This document shows positions 31,166-40,645 of a stretch of 50,753 nucleotides of DNA, in pieces. The stretch is from contig CAZFOB010000023.1 of NCBI GenBank assembly GCA_964520325.1, positions 1 to 50,753 on the forward strand, read 5' to 3'. The position numbers were made by a program, and so were the translations under genes. Each line of letters begins with the position of its first letter. Within the stretch, counting starts at the first letter, position 1. This stretch comes from CAZFOB01 sp964520325 (GTDB taxonomy: Bacteria > Actinomycetota > JAICYB01). The notes under the pieces were generated by a model that was not told the origin of the DNA, ran no database searches, and saw nothing but the letters and a program-made list of their open reading frames with translations.

Positions 31166-33049
31166 ATGAGCAAGCTCTTCGCCGACATCGCGCCACCGGA
31201 AGCTTTGATCGCGCGCGTCGGCGACCAGCTCGTCGATCTCGCGCGCTTGGTCGATGACTTCGGAGAGAGCAGCCCGGACTTCCCGGCCCCCGACGACCCT
31301 GACGCGCTCCATGTGATGCGGCATTCAGCCGCACACGTCATGGCCCAGGCCGTCCTTGCGCTCTTCCCCGGTTCGAAGTACGCGATCGGACCGGCGGTAT
31401 CCGAAGGGTTCTATTACGACTTCGACCTCCCGCGACCGCTGACCGAGGAAGACCTCGCGGCGATCGAGACCGAGATGAAGAAGATCGCCGTCGCCGACCA
31501 GCCGTTCGTGCGTGAGGTGGTGTCTCGACAAGACGCGATCGATCTCTTCAGCGGCGAGCTTCCGCAGCCGTACAAGGTGGAGATCCTCACCGGCGGCGAC
31601 GAAGACGGACAGGTGAAGGTCGGCGAGACCGTGACGCTCTACAAGAATGGGGGCGTCTTCACGGATCTGTGTCTCGGCCCCCATGTGCCGTCGACATCAC
31701 GCATCGGTCACGTGAAGCTCTTGCGGACGTCGGGGGCGTACTGGCGTGGGGACGAAAGTCGGCCGCAGCTTCAGCGCGTATACGGAACCACCTGGCCGAC
31801 CAAAGAAGCGCTCACCGAGTATCTCGAACGGTTGGAGGAAGCCGAGCGACGCGATCACCGAAGGCTCGGACGCGACCTCGACCTGTTCTCCTTTCCGTCT
31901 GAGCTCGGCGCAGGCCTCGTTGTGTGGCACCCGAAGGGTGGGATGGTCCGGAAGATCCTCGAGGATTTCTCGCGCGACATCCACATCGAGAAGGGCTACG
32001 AGATCGTCGCGTCTCCGCACATCGGCCGATCGGTGCTCTGGGAGACGTCGGGGCACCTTGCAAAGTTCGCCGACAGCATGTTTCCGCCCATCAAGGCCGA
32101 AGAGGGCGACTACTACCTCAAGCCGATGAATTGTCCGTTCCATGTGCTCATCTACAAGTCGAAGACGCGGTCATACCGCGATCTTCCGCTGCGGTTCTCG
32201 GAGCTGGGCACCGTCTACCGCCACGAGCGGTCTGGTGTGCTGCACGGGATCTTCCGTCCGCGTGGTTTCACTCAAGACGACGCCCACATCTTCTGTACTC
32301 CGGATCAACTCGTTGACGAGATCCGCGGTGTTATGGACTTCGTCGTCGACTTCTACGGCGTCTTCGGGTTGACGGACGCAGTCGTGCACCTGTCCACCGT
32401 CGACCCCGACGCGGCCATCGGTAGCTCGGACATGTGGCGCCAAGCCGAGTCGGCGCTCCGGGAGGCCCTCGATGGCTCACCGTTCGTCTACGACGTCCAG
32501 GAAGGTGAGGGGGCTTTCTATGGACCGAAGATCGACTTCGATTACCGGGACGCCCTCGGCCGCCTCCACCAGTTGACGACGATCCAATGTGACTTCGCGC
32601 TGCCCGAGCAGTTCGGTCTCGAGTTTGCGGGTGCCGACAACGCGGCGCACCGACCGGTGATGGTGCACCGTGCCCTGTATGGATCGGTCGAACGATTCCT
32701 CGGCGTCTACCTCGAACACACCGCGGGTGCTCTTCCACCGTGGCTCGCGCCAGTGCAGATGCGAGTGATCCAGATGCGCGACGCTGATACCAGCGGACTC
32801 ATGGCGCGACTGAAGTCGGAAGGCTTCCGCGTCGACCTCGACGACGCGAACGAGACCATGCAGAACAAGGTGCGCCGCGGTTCGATCGAGAAGATCCCGT
32901 GGTTGCTGATCGTCGGCCAGCGCGAGGTCGACTCCGGCACGGTATCGGTGCGGACGCGCTCCGGCACCGACAACCGCGGCGTGCCGCTGGAAGACTTCAT
33001 CGCCGCAGCGCACGAAGCAGTGAATACGCGCCTGCTCGACGTGGGCTGA
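31166..33049 (+). CDS. thrS: Threonyl-tRNA synthetase with short N-terminus
   Basis: 627 residues from ATG 31166. The editing domain begins HVMRHSAAHVMAQAV, with the SAHxL-like metal site and a later CLGPHVPST. The catalytic core has KPMNCPFHVLIYKS with the zinc Cys and motif 2 FRPRGFTQDDAHIF. The C-terminal anticodon-binding domain has KVRRGSIEKIPWLLIVG. The TGS domain that normally fills the first 60 residues is reduced to about 45, and only its end (IARVGDQLVDLARLVDD) is recognisable. No T-box leader is visible in the 41 nt before the ATG. Confidence 0.94.
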   Translation: MSKLFADIAPPEALIARVGDQLVDLARLVDDFGESSPDFPAPDDPDALHVMRHSAAHVMAQAVLALFPGSKYAIGPAVSEGFYYDFDLPRPLTEEDLAAIETEMKKIAVADQPFVREVVSRQDAIDLFSGELPQPYKVEILTGGDEDGQVKVGETVTLYKNGGVFTDLCLGPHVPSTSRIGHVKLLRTSGAYWRGDESRPQLQRVYGTTWPTKEALTEYLERLEEAERRDHRRLGRDLDLFSFPSELGAGLVVWHPKGGMVRKILEDFSRDIHIEKGYEIVASPHIGRSVLWETSGHLAKFADSMFPPIKAEEGDYYLKPMNCPFHVLIYKSKTRSYRDLPLRFSELGTVYRHERSGVLHGIFRPRGFTQDDAHIFCTPDQLVDEIRGVMDFVVDFYGVFGLTDAVVHLSTVDPDAAIGSSDMWRQAESALREALDGSPFVYDVQEGEGAFYGPKIDFDYRDALGRLHQLTTIQCDFALPEQFGLEFAGADNAAHRPVMVHRALYGSVERFLGVYLEHTAGALPPWLAPVQMRVIQMRDADTSGLMARLKSEGFRVDLDDANETMQNKVRRGSIEKIPWLLIVGQREVDSGTVSVRTRSGTDNRGVPLEDFIAAAHEAVNTRLLDVG

Positions 33050-33094
33050 GGTGTTCAACAAGGCAACCCCGCGGCGTACGAGGGACGCGCTGGC

Positions 33095-35206
33095 TCAGTG
33101 CTTCGCCGCCGCGGCCTTCTGCTTCTCGGCATCGTTGACGACGCTCTGCTGGAGGTGCAGCGGCATCTCTTCGTAGTGCGAGATCTCCATCGAGAACGAT
33201 CCGCGGCCTCCGGTGATCGATCGGAGATCGATCGCGTAGTGCGCCATCTCGGCCGCGGGAGCCTGCGCGCGCACGATCTGGTGGTTCCGGATGTCCGGCT
33301 CGGTTCCGAGCACCCGTCCGCGCTTGGAGCTGATGTCACCCATGATGTCGCCCATCAACGAGTCCGGGATGCGGATCTCAACGTCCACCCACGGTTCGAG
33401 GAGCGTGAGGGTGGCGAGCCTGCAGGCTTCCTTGAAGCCGATCGACGCGCAGATCTTGAACGCCATGTCGGACGAATCCACGGAGTGGACCTTCCCGTCG
33501 AAGAGTGTCACCTTCACGTCGACGACCGGATAGCCCGCGAGCACGCCTTCGATCAGCGCGCCCTGGATCCCCTTGTCGACCGATGGGATGAAGTTCTGCG
33601 GGATCGCGCCACCGCTGATCTTGTTGACGAACTCGTAGCCCGCACCCTCCGGCTGCGCTTCGACCTCGAGATGCGCGACGGCGTACTGACCCTTTCCGCC
33701 GGATTGCTTGATGTAGCGCGACTCGTGTCGTGCGTTGCCCTTGATCGTCTCGCGGTAGGGGATCCGAAGCGGAAATTGCTCGACCTCCATCCCGAACTTC
33801 CGCTTCATGCGCTCCATCACGACGTTCAGGTGCGCTTCGCCGAGCCCGGACATCACGGTCTGATGGGTCTCCTGACGCCGCTCCACCCTGAGTATCGGGT
33901 CCTCTTCGATGAGCCGTGCAAGCGCATGCATCAGCTTGTCCTCTTCGCCGTGTGACTTGGGTGCGATGGCGATCGAGAGGGCGGGCTGTGGGAACGACAC
34001 CTTCGGCAGCACGATCTGCGCTGCGGCGTCACACAACGTGTCCCCGGTGTGCGTATGTGCGAGCTTCGCGACGCCGCCGATATCACCGCACACGATCTCC
34101 GGTGCGTTCACATGCTCCTTGCCGACCATGTAGAAGATTTGGGCGATGCGCTCGTCGGCGTCCGACGTCGTGTTCTGGACGTGGTTGTCGGGGCGGAAAC
34201 TTCCCGAGAACACGCGGAAGAGCGAGACCTTCCCAACGTAGGGGTCGGAGATCGTCTTGAAGACGAATGCGCAGAGCGGTTCAGACGGCGATGGCGCCCG
34301 CGTGACTTCGTCCGGCTCTTTCGAAGGGGCGCCCGATGTGGACCTCCCGACGATCGCCGGACGCTCGAGCGGCGATGGAACGAGGTTGCAGATCTCGTCG
34401 GCGATGAGGTCGATGCCGACGAGGTGAGTCGCTGAAGCGATGAGCACTGGTGCGGTCGAACCGGCGGCCACCGCTTCGGCCAGCCCGACCGCCACTTCCT
34501 TCTCGTCGAGCTGTCCCGTTTCGAGGTACTTCTCGAGCAGTGTGTCGTCGGCTTCGGCGGCGGCCTCGACGACGCGTCCCCGGTACTCGTCGACCTGAGC
34601 TTGGAGATGCGCGGGCACCTCGACCGTCGATCCCTTGGGGTTGTTCCGGTCGTAGGTCTCGCATTGCATCTCGAGAAGGTCGATGACTCCCTTGAAATCA
34701 CGCTCCTCCCCGACGGGGAGGTGCAGGGGGAACGGCTTGTTGCCGAACCTGTCCTTGAGTTGCTGGAGCGTGCCTTCATAGGACGCTCGCTCGCGGTCGA
34801 GCTTGTTGATCACGATCAGGCGCGGCAGGCCCATGTCCTCCACGATGTCCCAGATCAGCTCGTGCTGGACCTCGACGCCGTCGACAGCTGAGACCACGAA
34901 GATCGCGGCTTCGACCACGCGCAAGGCCGAGACCACGTCACCCACGAAGTCGGCGTAGCCCGGACAGTCGATGATGTTGATCTTGTGCCCGTTCCATTCG
35001 ATCGGCGCGAGGCCGAGCGAGGCTGAGATCTGGTGGTTGTGCTCCTCGGGCTCGTAGTCGGTGGCCGCTGTGCCATCCTCGATCTTCCCCATGCGCGTGG
35101 TGGCGCCCGAGAGGTACAGAAGGGCTTCTGCGACCATGGTCTTACCTGCGCCGCCGTGGCCCACCAGGGCGACGTTACGGATGGCAGAGGGCTCGTATTG
35201 CCTCAC
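33095..35206 (-). CDS. Elongation factor G-like GTPase (FusA paralogue)
   Basis: 703 residues from GTG 35206 (VRQYEPSAIRNVALVG). The G domain has GHGGAGKT, DCPGYADF and INKLDRE. Domains II to V follow, including the RGRVLGTE segment. The switch I region reads DYEPEEHNHQISAS rather than the canonical EF-G RGITI form. This marks the EF-G-like group of uncertain role, not the main translocase, which usually sits by rpsL/rpsG/tuf. It is divergent from pgsA with a 57-nt gap. The longer upstream open frame is not conserved. Confidence 0.9.
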   Translation of the reverse strand: MRQYEPSAIRNVALVGHGGAGKTMVAEALLYLSGATTRMGKIEDGTAATDYEPEEHNHQISASLGLAPIEWNGHKINIIDCPGYADFVGDVVSALRVVEAAIFVVSAVDGVEVQHELIWDIVEDMGLPRLIVINKLDRERASYEGTLQQLKDRFGNKPFPLHLPVGEERDFKGVIDLLEMQCETYDRNNPKGSTVEVPAHLQAQVDEYRGRVVEAAAEADDTLLEKYLETGQLDEKEVAVGLAEAVAAGSTAPVLIASATHLVGIDLIADEICNLVPSPLERPAIVGRSTSGAPSKEPDEVTRAPSPSEPLCAFVFKTISDPYVGKVSLFRVFSGSFRPDNHVQNTTSDADERIAQIFYMVGKEHVNAPEIVCGDIGGVAKLAHTHTGDTLCDAAAQIVLPKVSFPQPALSIAIAPKSHGEEDKLMHALARLIEEDPILRVERRQETHQTVMSGLGEAHLNVVMERMKRKFGMEVEQFPLRIPYRETIKGNARHESRYIKQSGGKGQYAVAHLEVEAQPEGAGYEFVNKISGGAIPQNFIPSVDKGIQGALIEGVLAGYPVVDVKVTLFDGKVHSVDSSDMAFKICASIGFKEACRLATLTLLEPWVDVEIRIPDSLMGDIMGDISSKRGRVLGTEPDIRNHQIVRAQAPAAEMAHYAIDLRSITGGRGSFSMEISHYEEMPLHLQQSVVNDAEKQKAAAAKH

Positions 35207-35263
35207 GGAGCCGTCATTATAGGGGCCTGCCTTTAGGCGATTGGCAAGTCCGCATCCCGGCGC

Positions 35264-35896
35264 GTGAAGCCCCGAAAGGAACCTGTGCTCGACGCGAAAG
35301 CCCGCGAAGCCCTCAAAGGCGTCTCCGATGTCACCGGCCGTGCGCTGACGAAAGTCGGCTTCACGGCGAACAGCCTCACGGCGCTCGGGGTCGTCGCCAC
35401 CGGTGTCGCGTCGTGGCGTATCGCCGATGGGGCGTTCCTCGCCGGGGGACTGATCCTGTTGGCCGGCGGCTTTCTCGATTTCTGTGACGGCGCTGTGGCG
35501 CGGGTGCGCGGCACGTCGTCGACGTTCGGTACCTTTCTCGACTCGGTCACCGATCGATTCTCGGACACGTTCGTGTTCTCTGCGCTCATCTGGTACTACT
35601 TCCAGCACGGTGACGAACGGATCGCCGTCGTCGCGCTAGCGGCCTACGCGAGCGGCTCGATCACGTCATACATCCGGGCGAAGGCCGAATCGCTCGGCTA
35701 CGACTGCAAGGTCGGCATCCTCGAGCGAGCGGAGCGCCTCATCCTGCTGTGCGCCGGCCTGATCTTCGGCCTGGTCGAGATCATGCTGTGGGCCGTGGCG
35801 GTTCTCGGTGCGGTCACGGTGATCCAGCGACTCGTACACGTGAGCCGGCAGAGCCGCGCCTCTAGTGGTACGAACACGTCGCAGGCGTGTTCATGA
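35264..35896 (+). CDS. pgsA: CDP-alcohol phosphatidyltransferase, likely PI-phosphate synthase
   Basis: 210 residues with several membrane helices. The signature D-x2-DG-x2-AR-x8-G-x3-D-x3-D is complete as DFCDGAVARVRG...GTFLDSVTD. In Actinobacteria a family member directly followed by an acyltransferase and PimA makes phosphatidylinositol phosphate from CDP-diacylglycerol and inositol phosphate. The downstream genes here fit that role, including an inositol-monophosphatase-like gene. GTG 35264. The stop overlaps the acyltransferase start. The symbol is by context and the substrate is not proven. Confidence 0.85.
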   Translation: MKPRKEPVLDAKAREALKGVSDVTGRALTKVGFTANSLTALGVVATGVASWRIADGAFLAGGLILLAGGFLDFCDGAVARVRGTSSTFGTFLDSVTDRFSDTFVFSALIWYYFQHGDERIAVVALAAYASGSITSYIRAKAESLGYDCKVGILERAERLILLCAGLIFGLVEIMLWAVAVLGAVTVIQRLVHVSRQSRASSGTNTSQACS

Positions 35897-36780
35897 AGAT
35901 GCCCGATGCGGCGTACCTCCTCTACCGAACGGGACGCACGATCGCGTCCCTGCTTCCGGACGCCGTGGCGTTCCGCGGCGCAGCGCGCATGGGCACATTC
36001 GCGGCGGGGCGCAACGAGCAGCGCCGCGAGGTTGTGAGGCGAAACATCAAACGTGCTGCCGGCGACGTCGACGTTGAAGCGTTGATCGACGAGGCGTTCC
36101 GCTCCTACGCGCGCTACTGGGTCGAAGCTCTGCGATTGCCCAAGCCGGGGCTTGCCGAGATCAAGCGCAGGACGACGTCTGAAGGACTCGAGAATCTCTC
36201 GCGATATCTCGATGCGGGACAGGGCGTCATCTTCGTGACGCCCCACGTGGGTAGTTACGACGTGGCCGGCGCATGGCTTGCATCCCAGGGATGGCGCGTG
36301 CTCGCGGTCGCCGAAGAGCTCGAACCGCCGGAGCTCTTCGACATGTTCTGCGGGCTGCGTAAGGCGGCCGGTGTGGACATCGTCCCGGCCGGAAAGGGTG
36401 CTTCGGCGCGAGCGCTGCTGAAAGGTCTTCGCGGAGGCGCCGCGGTCGGGCTGATCGCCGACCGGGATATCGCGGGCTCCGGGATCGAAGTCGAGTTCTT
36501 CGGAGAGAAGACGTCCCTTCCGAACGGTCCGGCGGTGCTTGCGCTACGCACCGGCAGTCCGTTGGTCGTCGGGGCGCTCTATCAGCGTCCCGGTGGCCGC
36601 TACCACGGAGTGTTCCTCGACCCGATCGACGTCGTTGAGGGGAAGTCGGATGCGGAGCGCGTACGAGCACTCACAGAGCAGACGGTCCGGCAGATGGAAG
36701 AGCTCATCAGGCGCGACCCGGGTCAGTGGCACCTCTTCCAGCCGAACTGGCCGTCCGACCCCGGCTACCGTTGGAGCTAA
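35887..36780 (+). CDS. Phosphatidylinositol-mannoside acyltransferase (LABLAT family)
   Basis: 297 residues of the LpxL/HtrB-like acyltransferase fold. The catalytic HxxxxD is HVGSYD (residues about 119-124), and RDIAGSGIEVEFFG with PNGPAVLALRTGSP follows. By analogy to mycobacterial PatA it should acylate the mannose of PIM at the inner leaflet. GTG 35887 overlaps pgsA, and ATG 35893 is an alternative. The pimA ATG starts 1 nt after its stop. Confidence 0.87.
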   Translation: MFMKMPDAAYLLYRTGRTIASLLPDAVAFRGAARMGTFAAGRNEQRREVVRRNIKRAAGDVDVEALIDEAFRSYARYWVEALRLPKPGLAEIKRRTTSEGLENLSRYLDAGQGVIFVTPHVGSYDVAGAWLASQGWRVLAVAEELEPPELFDMFCGLRKAAGVDIVPAGKGASARALLKGLRGGAAVGLIADRDIAGSGIEVEFFGEKTSLPNGPAVLALRTGSPLVVGALYQRPGGRYHGVFLDPIDVVEGKSDAERVRALTEQTVRQMEELIRRDPGQWHLFQPNWPSDPGYRWS

Positions 36781-36781
36781 G

Positions 36782-37870
36782 ATGCACGTCGCCCTGATCA
36801 GTCCCTATTCGATGTCGCGTCCCGGCGGTGTTCAGGAGCACACCCGTGGGCTCGCTCTTGCGCTTGTTGCTCTCGGCCACGAGGTCACGCTCTTCGGCCC
36901 AGAGCTCCGCGGCGAGCAAGAGCGCCTGGACGACGTGGCAACGGTGTCGCTGGGGCCGGCTGTGGACATCCCGGCCAACGGGTCGGTCGCGCGGCTCGGC
37001 ATCGACCCGCGGATGCTCGTGCGCTTCGACCTCACCCTCGACGCGGCCGACGTCGTGCATTGCCACGAGCCTTTCCTGCCTGCGTCGATCGCCGCGATAC
37101 TGCGCCGCCCGAAGAACACCGCGGTGGTTGGCACCTTCCACGCGGCCGCCGAAAGATTCTGGCCGTACGCGCTCACGGCGCCGTTGCTGCGGCGCTTGTC
37201 GAAGCGTCTCGATCAAACGACGGCCGTCTCACCAGAAGCGCGGCGGCTCGTTCGGCGTTACGTCAACGTCGATCCCGAGATCGTTCCCAACGGTGTCGAT
37301 GTCGAGGTCTACGAGAAGGCGGAAGCCGACGAATGGGCGTTGCGTCTCGGCAAGGTCGTTCTGCTCGTCGGTCGCGTCGATGCGCGAAAAGGGTTCGACG
37401 TCGTCTGCAAGGCCTTCGCACGGGTCGCTAAAGATCAACCGGACGCTCACCTCGTTGTCACCGCGACACCGGGACAGCTCCCGGAAGCCGCACTCAGCGA
37501 ACGGATCCATTGCGTCGGCGTGGTCGACGAGAGCCGCAAACTGGCGCTTCATCGCGCGGCCGACATCGTGTGTTGCGCGTCGACAGCCGGAGAGTCGTTC
37601 GGCATGGTTGTGCTCGAAGGACTCGCCGGCGCATCCGCGGTTCTTGCATCGGACATCAAGGGCTTCCGTTACGCCGGGGGGGATGCTGTGACCTACGTAG
37701 CCCCCGGCGATGTTGATGCATGGACGTCAGCGCTCCGAAAGATGCTGGCCGACGATTCCGAACGTGAGCGGCTGGCTGCGCGCGGCCCCGAGCGCGCACG
37801 AGGATTCGACTGGTCGCGCATCGCGGAGCAGACGCTGCACGTGTACGAGCGCGCGCTCGACGCCATCTGA
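36782..37870 (+). CDS. pimA: GT4 glycosyltransferase, likely PimA mannosyltransferase
   Basis: 362 residues of GT-B fold. It opens MHVALISPYSMSRPGGVQEH, the standard PimA-like N-terminus (xxGGVQxH). The nucleotide-sugar site is VGRVDARKGFDVV, with the C-terminal ESFGMVVLEGLAGASAV (E-x7-E). It should add the first mannose from GDP-mannose to phosphatidylinositol. The start is the ATG that follows the acyltransferase stop. A longer frame upstream overlaps that gene and is not conserved. Confidence 0.9.
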   Translation: MHVALISPYSMSRPGGVQEHTRGLALALVALGHEVTLFGPELRGEQERLDDVATVSLGPAVDIPANGSVARLGIDPRMLVRFDLTLDAADVVHCHEPFLPASIAAILRRPKNTAVVGTFHAAAERFWPYALTAPLLRRLSKRLDQTTAVSPEARRLVRRYVNVDPEIVPNGVDVEVYEKAEADEWALRLGKVVLLVGRVDARKGFDVVCKAFARVAKDQPDAHLVVTATPGQLPEAALSERIHCVGVVDESRKLALHRAADIVCCASTAGESFGMVVLEGLAGASAVLASDIKGFRYAGGDAVTYVAPGDVDAWTSALRKMLADDSERERLAARGPERARGFDWSRIAEQTLHVYERALDAI

Positions 37871-38811
37871 TGGATCTCTTGCTCGATGTCGCCCGTGCCG
37901 TTCGTTCTGCGGTGCTGCCGCATCTTGGGAAGCCTGAGCTCCGCGGCTCCGAGAGTGTTTCGGTCGGCGGCGACCCGACCTTCGGCATCGATGAGCTCGC
38001 CGAGGACGCCGCCAATGAGGTCCTCGAGGCTGCGGTTGGAGACGGACTCGCCTGGTACACCGAGGATCGTGGGCTCGTCGAGCGCGGAGATCCCAAGCGG
38101 CTCCTGGTCATTGACCCGATCGACGGCACGAGACCGGCCGGAGCCGGACTCGAGGCTGGGATGGTCTCGATCGCCGCCGCGCCGTACGATCGCGACGCAC
38201 GGCTCGGTGACGTAGACGAAGGGCTGATCCTCGGCATCAAAACCGGGACGCTCTTCCGTGCCAAACGTGGACAAGGACTCCGGATCATCGACGCCGGCGA
38301 AGCGCGTGCTCCATCACCGAGCGGGAAGACGTCGCTTCACGGCGCGTTCTTCGTCTACGGCCTTCGGGGACGCCCGACCGTTCCATCGGCCCTCATGCTC
38401 GAGGGGCTGATCGACGGCAGCGGAGTCAGTGGCGGGAGCTTCGACCTCGGCTCTGCAACCTTCGGGATGACCGGCGTGGTGACAGGACGCTTCGATGCCT
38501 ACGTCGATCACGGCCAGCGGATGATCGACGACGTGCCGCAGACGCGGTTGCTTTTCGAGAAGATCGCCAACGGAGCGGTTCTCAACAACAATCCGTACGA
38601 TGTGGCCGCAGCGAAGCTCATCTGCGAAGAGGGAGGATGCGTGGTGACCGACGCATCCGGAAGCACCTTCGACGACCTCCCGATCCTCGGTTCCGGCGCC
38701 GACTACTGCGTGTCAACCGTGGTCTCCGCGACACAGCAGCTCCACGAAGCGATCATCGGCGCGCTCGACCGGGGCATCGTCAGGATGCGCGACCACGTCG
38801 AGGTGGCGTGA
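37870..38811 (+). CDS. Inositol monophosphatase family protein
   Basis: 313 residues. The metal site DPIDGTR (DPxDGT) is at about residues 82-88, with an upstream WYTEDRG in place of the usual ExxxE (W-x-E-D-P) motif. The C-terminal AAAKLICEEGGCVVTDASG matches the family's second metal segment (usual form WDxxAgxxi), with VAAAK replacing WD. The IMPase core is therefore diverged, and substrate could be inositol-P or another sugar phosphate. It overlaps the pimA stop and could supply inositol to the PIM pathway. Confidence 0.82.
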   Translation: MDLLLDVARAVRSAVLPHLGKPELRGSESVSVGGDPTFGIDELAEDAANEVLEAAVGDGLAWYTEDRGLVERGDPKRLLVIDPIDGTRPAGAGLEAGMVSIAAAPYDRDARLGDVDEGLILGIKTGTLFRAKRGQGLRIIDAGEARAPSPSGKTSLHGAFFVYGLRGRPTVPSALMLEGLIDGSGVSGGSFDLGSATFGMTGVVTGRFDAYVDHGQRMIDDVPQTRLLFEKIANGAVLNNNPYDVAAAKLICEEGGCVVTDASGSTFDDLPILGSGADYCVSTVVSATQQLHEAIIGALDRGIVRMRDHVEVA

Positions 38812-39713
38812 TGTCCACGCCGACCGAGCCGCGGCGGTTCGTCAAACGCCGATGGCGTCGTCCGGAGCGTATGACGCTCGACCATGGACCGGTGGTGCGC
38901 CGCAAGGATCTCGGCGTCTCCGAACCGCTACCACTTGAGACCGAGCTCGCTCGGCGTACGAGCCGCAATCAGATTCAGGTGCTGCTCGCCAGCTTTGCCC
39001 TGCTCTGTGCGATCGAGGGGTTGATCGTCGGTCTTGTGACCGGGCGCGGATGGATCGTGGCCGTCGCATTCCTCGCTTTCGGAGCCCTCTACTTCGTTGT
39101 GGCGCGTGAGTTCGGCGACAGCTGGATCGTGAGGACCCTGCAAGCGACGGAGGTGGAGGTTCCGCGCGTCTTGCGTCTGGCCGCGAGCGAGGCTCGCGTC
39201 GCGGGGATCCCCTCACCGCGCGTTCTCGCCGCGCCGGGCGACGTCCCGAACGCGCTCTCGTTCGCACTGCGCCGTCGCTGGATCGTCACGACGACGGCGT
39301 GCTCCTCGCTTGACGAGCTTGCGCTTGAAGCTCTTCTCGCGCATGAGATCATCCATCTGCGCGATGGCGAGTCGACCGTTGCGTCGCTCTACGTCGCGCT
39401 CGCCGGCGGCCCCGATCTCGTCCTTCGCGGTGCCGGCGCGCTCGCGTTCTTGTCCGTCCCCCTGTGGCCGGCTGCCCTCGCGCTGCGAGCGGTGCGAAGC
39501 ATCATCCTGAGGGGCGACCGCGAGCTTCGCGCCGACGTCGCCGCCGCGATGCTCACGCGCTATCCCCCCGGCCTGGTCGACGCCCTCCGCGTATGCGGAG
39601 GCCGTCCCGCCGGCCTTCGCCTGATGGACGCCTTCTGGTTCGTCGCTCGCGACGCCGGCCGGGCCCCCGAGGCCGATGCCGATCGCAGGGCGCAGCTCGT
39701 CTCCGAGATGTAG
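38811..39713 (+). CDS. M48-family membrane metalloprotease (HtpX-like)
   Basis: 300 residues from ATG 38811. Two hydrophobic helices lie at about 55-90, followed by the M48 core with LLAHEIIHLRDGE (HExxH) near residue 180. A hydrophobic hairpin and a later DRELRADVAAA supply the third ligand Glu region (E/R-L-x-A-D). HtpX-type enzymes degrade misfolded membrane proteins. The N-terminal 45 residues are basic and unmatched. The start overlaps the previous stop (TGATG), so it belongs to the PI operon transcript although its role there is unclear. Confidence 0.82.
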   Translation: MSTPTEPRRFVKRRWRRPERMTLDHGPVVRRKDLGVSEPLPLETELARRTSRNQIQVLLASFALLCAIEGLIVGLVTGRGWIVAVAFLAFGALYFVVAREFGDSWIVRTLQATEVEVPRVLRLAASEARVAGIPSPRVLAAPGDVPNALSFALRRRWIVTTTACSSLDELALEALLAHEIIHLRDGESTVASLYVALAGGPDLVLRGAGALAFLSVPLWPAALALRAVRSIILRGDRELRADVAAAMLTRYPPGLVDALRVCGGRPAGLRLMDAFWFVARDAGRAPEADADRRAQLVSEM

Positions 39714-39769
39714 CCCGCTCCGCTGCATCACCGCCGTACCATAGGCATCCACCCGATAGGAGGAGTTCG

Positions 39770-40645
39770 ATGGAGCGCGGCACGGTTGCGGTCAAGCGTG
39801 GTCTGGCGGAGATGCTCAAAGGCGGCGTGATCATGGACGTCACCAACGCTGAGCAGGCGAAGCTCGCGGAGCAGGCCGGCGCCGTCTCGGTCATGGCCCT
39901 TGAGCGCGTGCCGGCCGATATCCGCGCAGAAGGCGGTGTTGCCCGTATGGCAGATCTCCGCAAGATCGAGGAGATCGTCGGCGCCGTCACGGTCCCTGTG
40001 ATGGCCAAAGCTCGCATCGGACACTTCGTCGAAGCCCAGATCCTCCAATCGGTCGGCGTCGATTTCATCGACGAGTCCGAGGTGCTGACACCGGCCGACG
40101 AGGCGCATCACATCGACAAGTGGGCCTTCACGGTGCCCTTCGTGTGCGGTGCGACGGACCTCGGCGAAGCGCTGCGTCGCATCTCAGAGGGTGCGGCGAT
40201 GATCCGGACGAAGGGCGAGGCCGGCACGGGCAACGTGGTCGAAGCCGTCCGGCACATGCGCTCGGTGAGCAGCGCCATCCGAGCTCTGACCACGCTCCGC
40301 CCGGAAGAGCTCGCTTCGGCGGCCAAGGAGCTGCGCGCGCCGCTCGACCTGGTGCAGGAGGTGGCCGGTTCCGGGAAGCTTCCGGTCGTAAACTTCGCCG
40401 CCGGAGGTCTGGCGACGCCGGCGGACGCCGCGCTCATGATGCAGCTCGGGTGCGAAGGGGTCTTCGTCGGATCGGGGATCTTCAAGAGCGATGATCCCGA
40501 GAACCGTGCACGCGCGATCGTCGAAGCCACGACCTACTTCCAGGATCCGGACGCCGTCGCGCGGGCTACGCGCGGCCTCGGTGAGCCGATGCGTGGTCAG
40601 GAGATCAGCACGCTCGAGACGCGGCTCCAAGACCGCGGCTGGTAG
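39770..40645 (+). CDS. pdxS: PLP synthase subunit PdxS
   Basis: 291 residues of the lyase subunit making pyridoxal 5'-phosphate from ribose 5-phosphate, glyceraldehyde 3-phosphate and ammonia. Landmarks are VKRGLAEMLKGGVIMDVTN, the VMALERVPADIRAEGGVARM segment, MAKARIGHFVEAQ, DESEVLTPAD and IRTKGEAGTGNVVEA. ATG 39770 is preceded by AGGAGG. The longer upstream frame overlaps the protease gene. pdxT follows with no gap. The 56-nt spacer before it may hold its promoter. Confidence 0.97.
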   Translation: MERGTVAVKRGLAEMLKGGVIMDVTNAEQAKLAEQAGAVSVMALERVPADIRAEGGVARMADLRKIEEIVGAVTVPVMAKARIGHFVEAQILQSVGVDFIDESEVLTPADEAHHIDKWAFTVPFVCGATDLGEALRRISEGAAMIRTKGEAGTGNVVEAVRHMRSVSSAIRALTTLRPEELASAAKELRAPLDLVQEVAGSGKLPVVNFAAGGLATPADAALMMQLGCEGVFVGSGIFKSDDPENRARAIVEATTYFQDPDAVARATRGLGEPMRGQEISTLETRLQDRGW

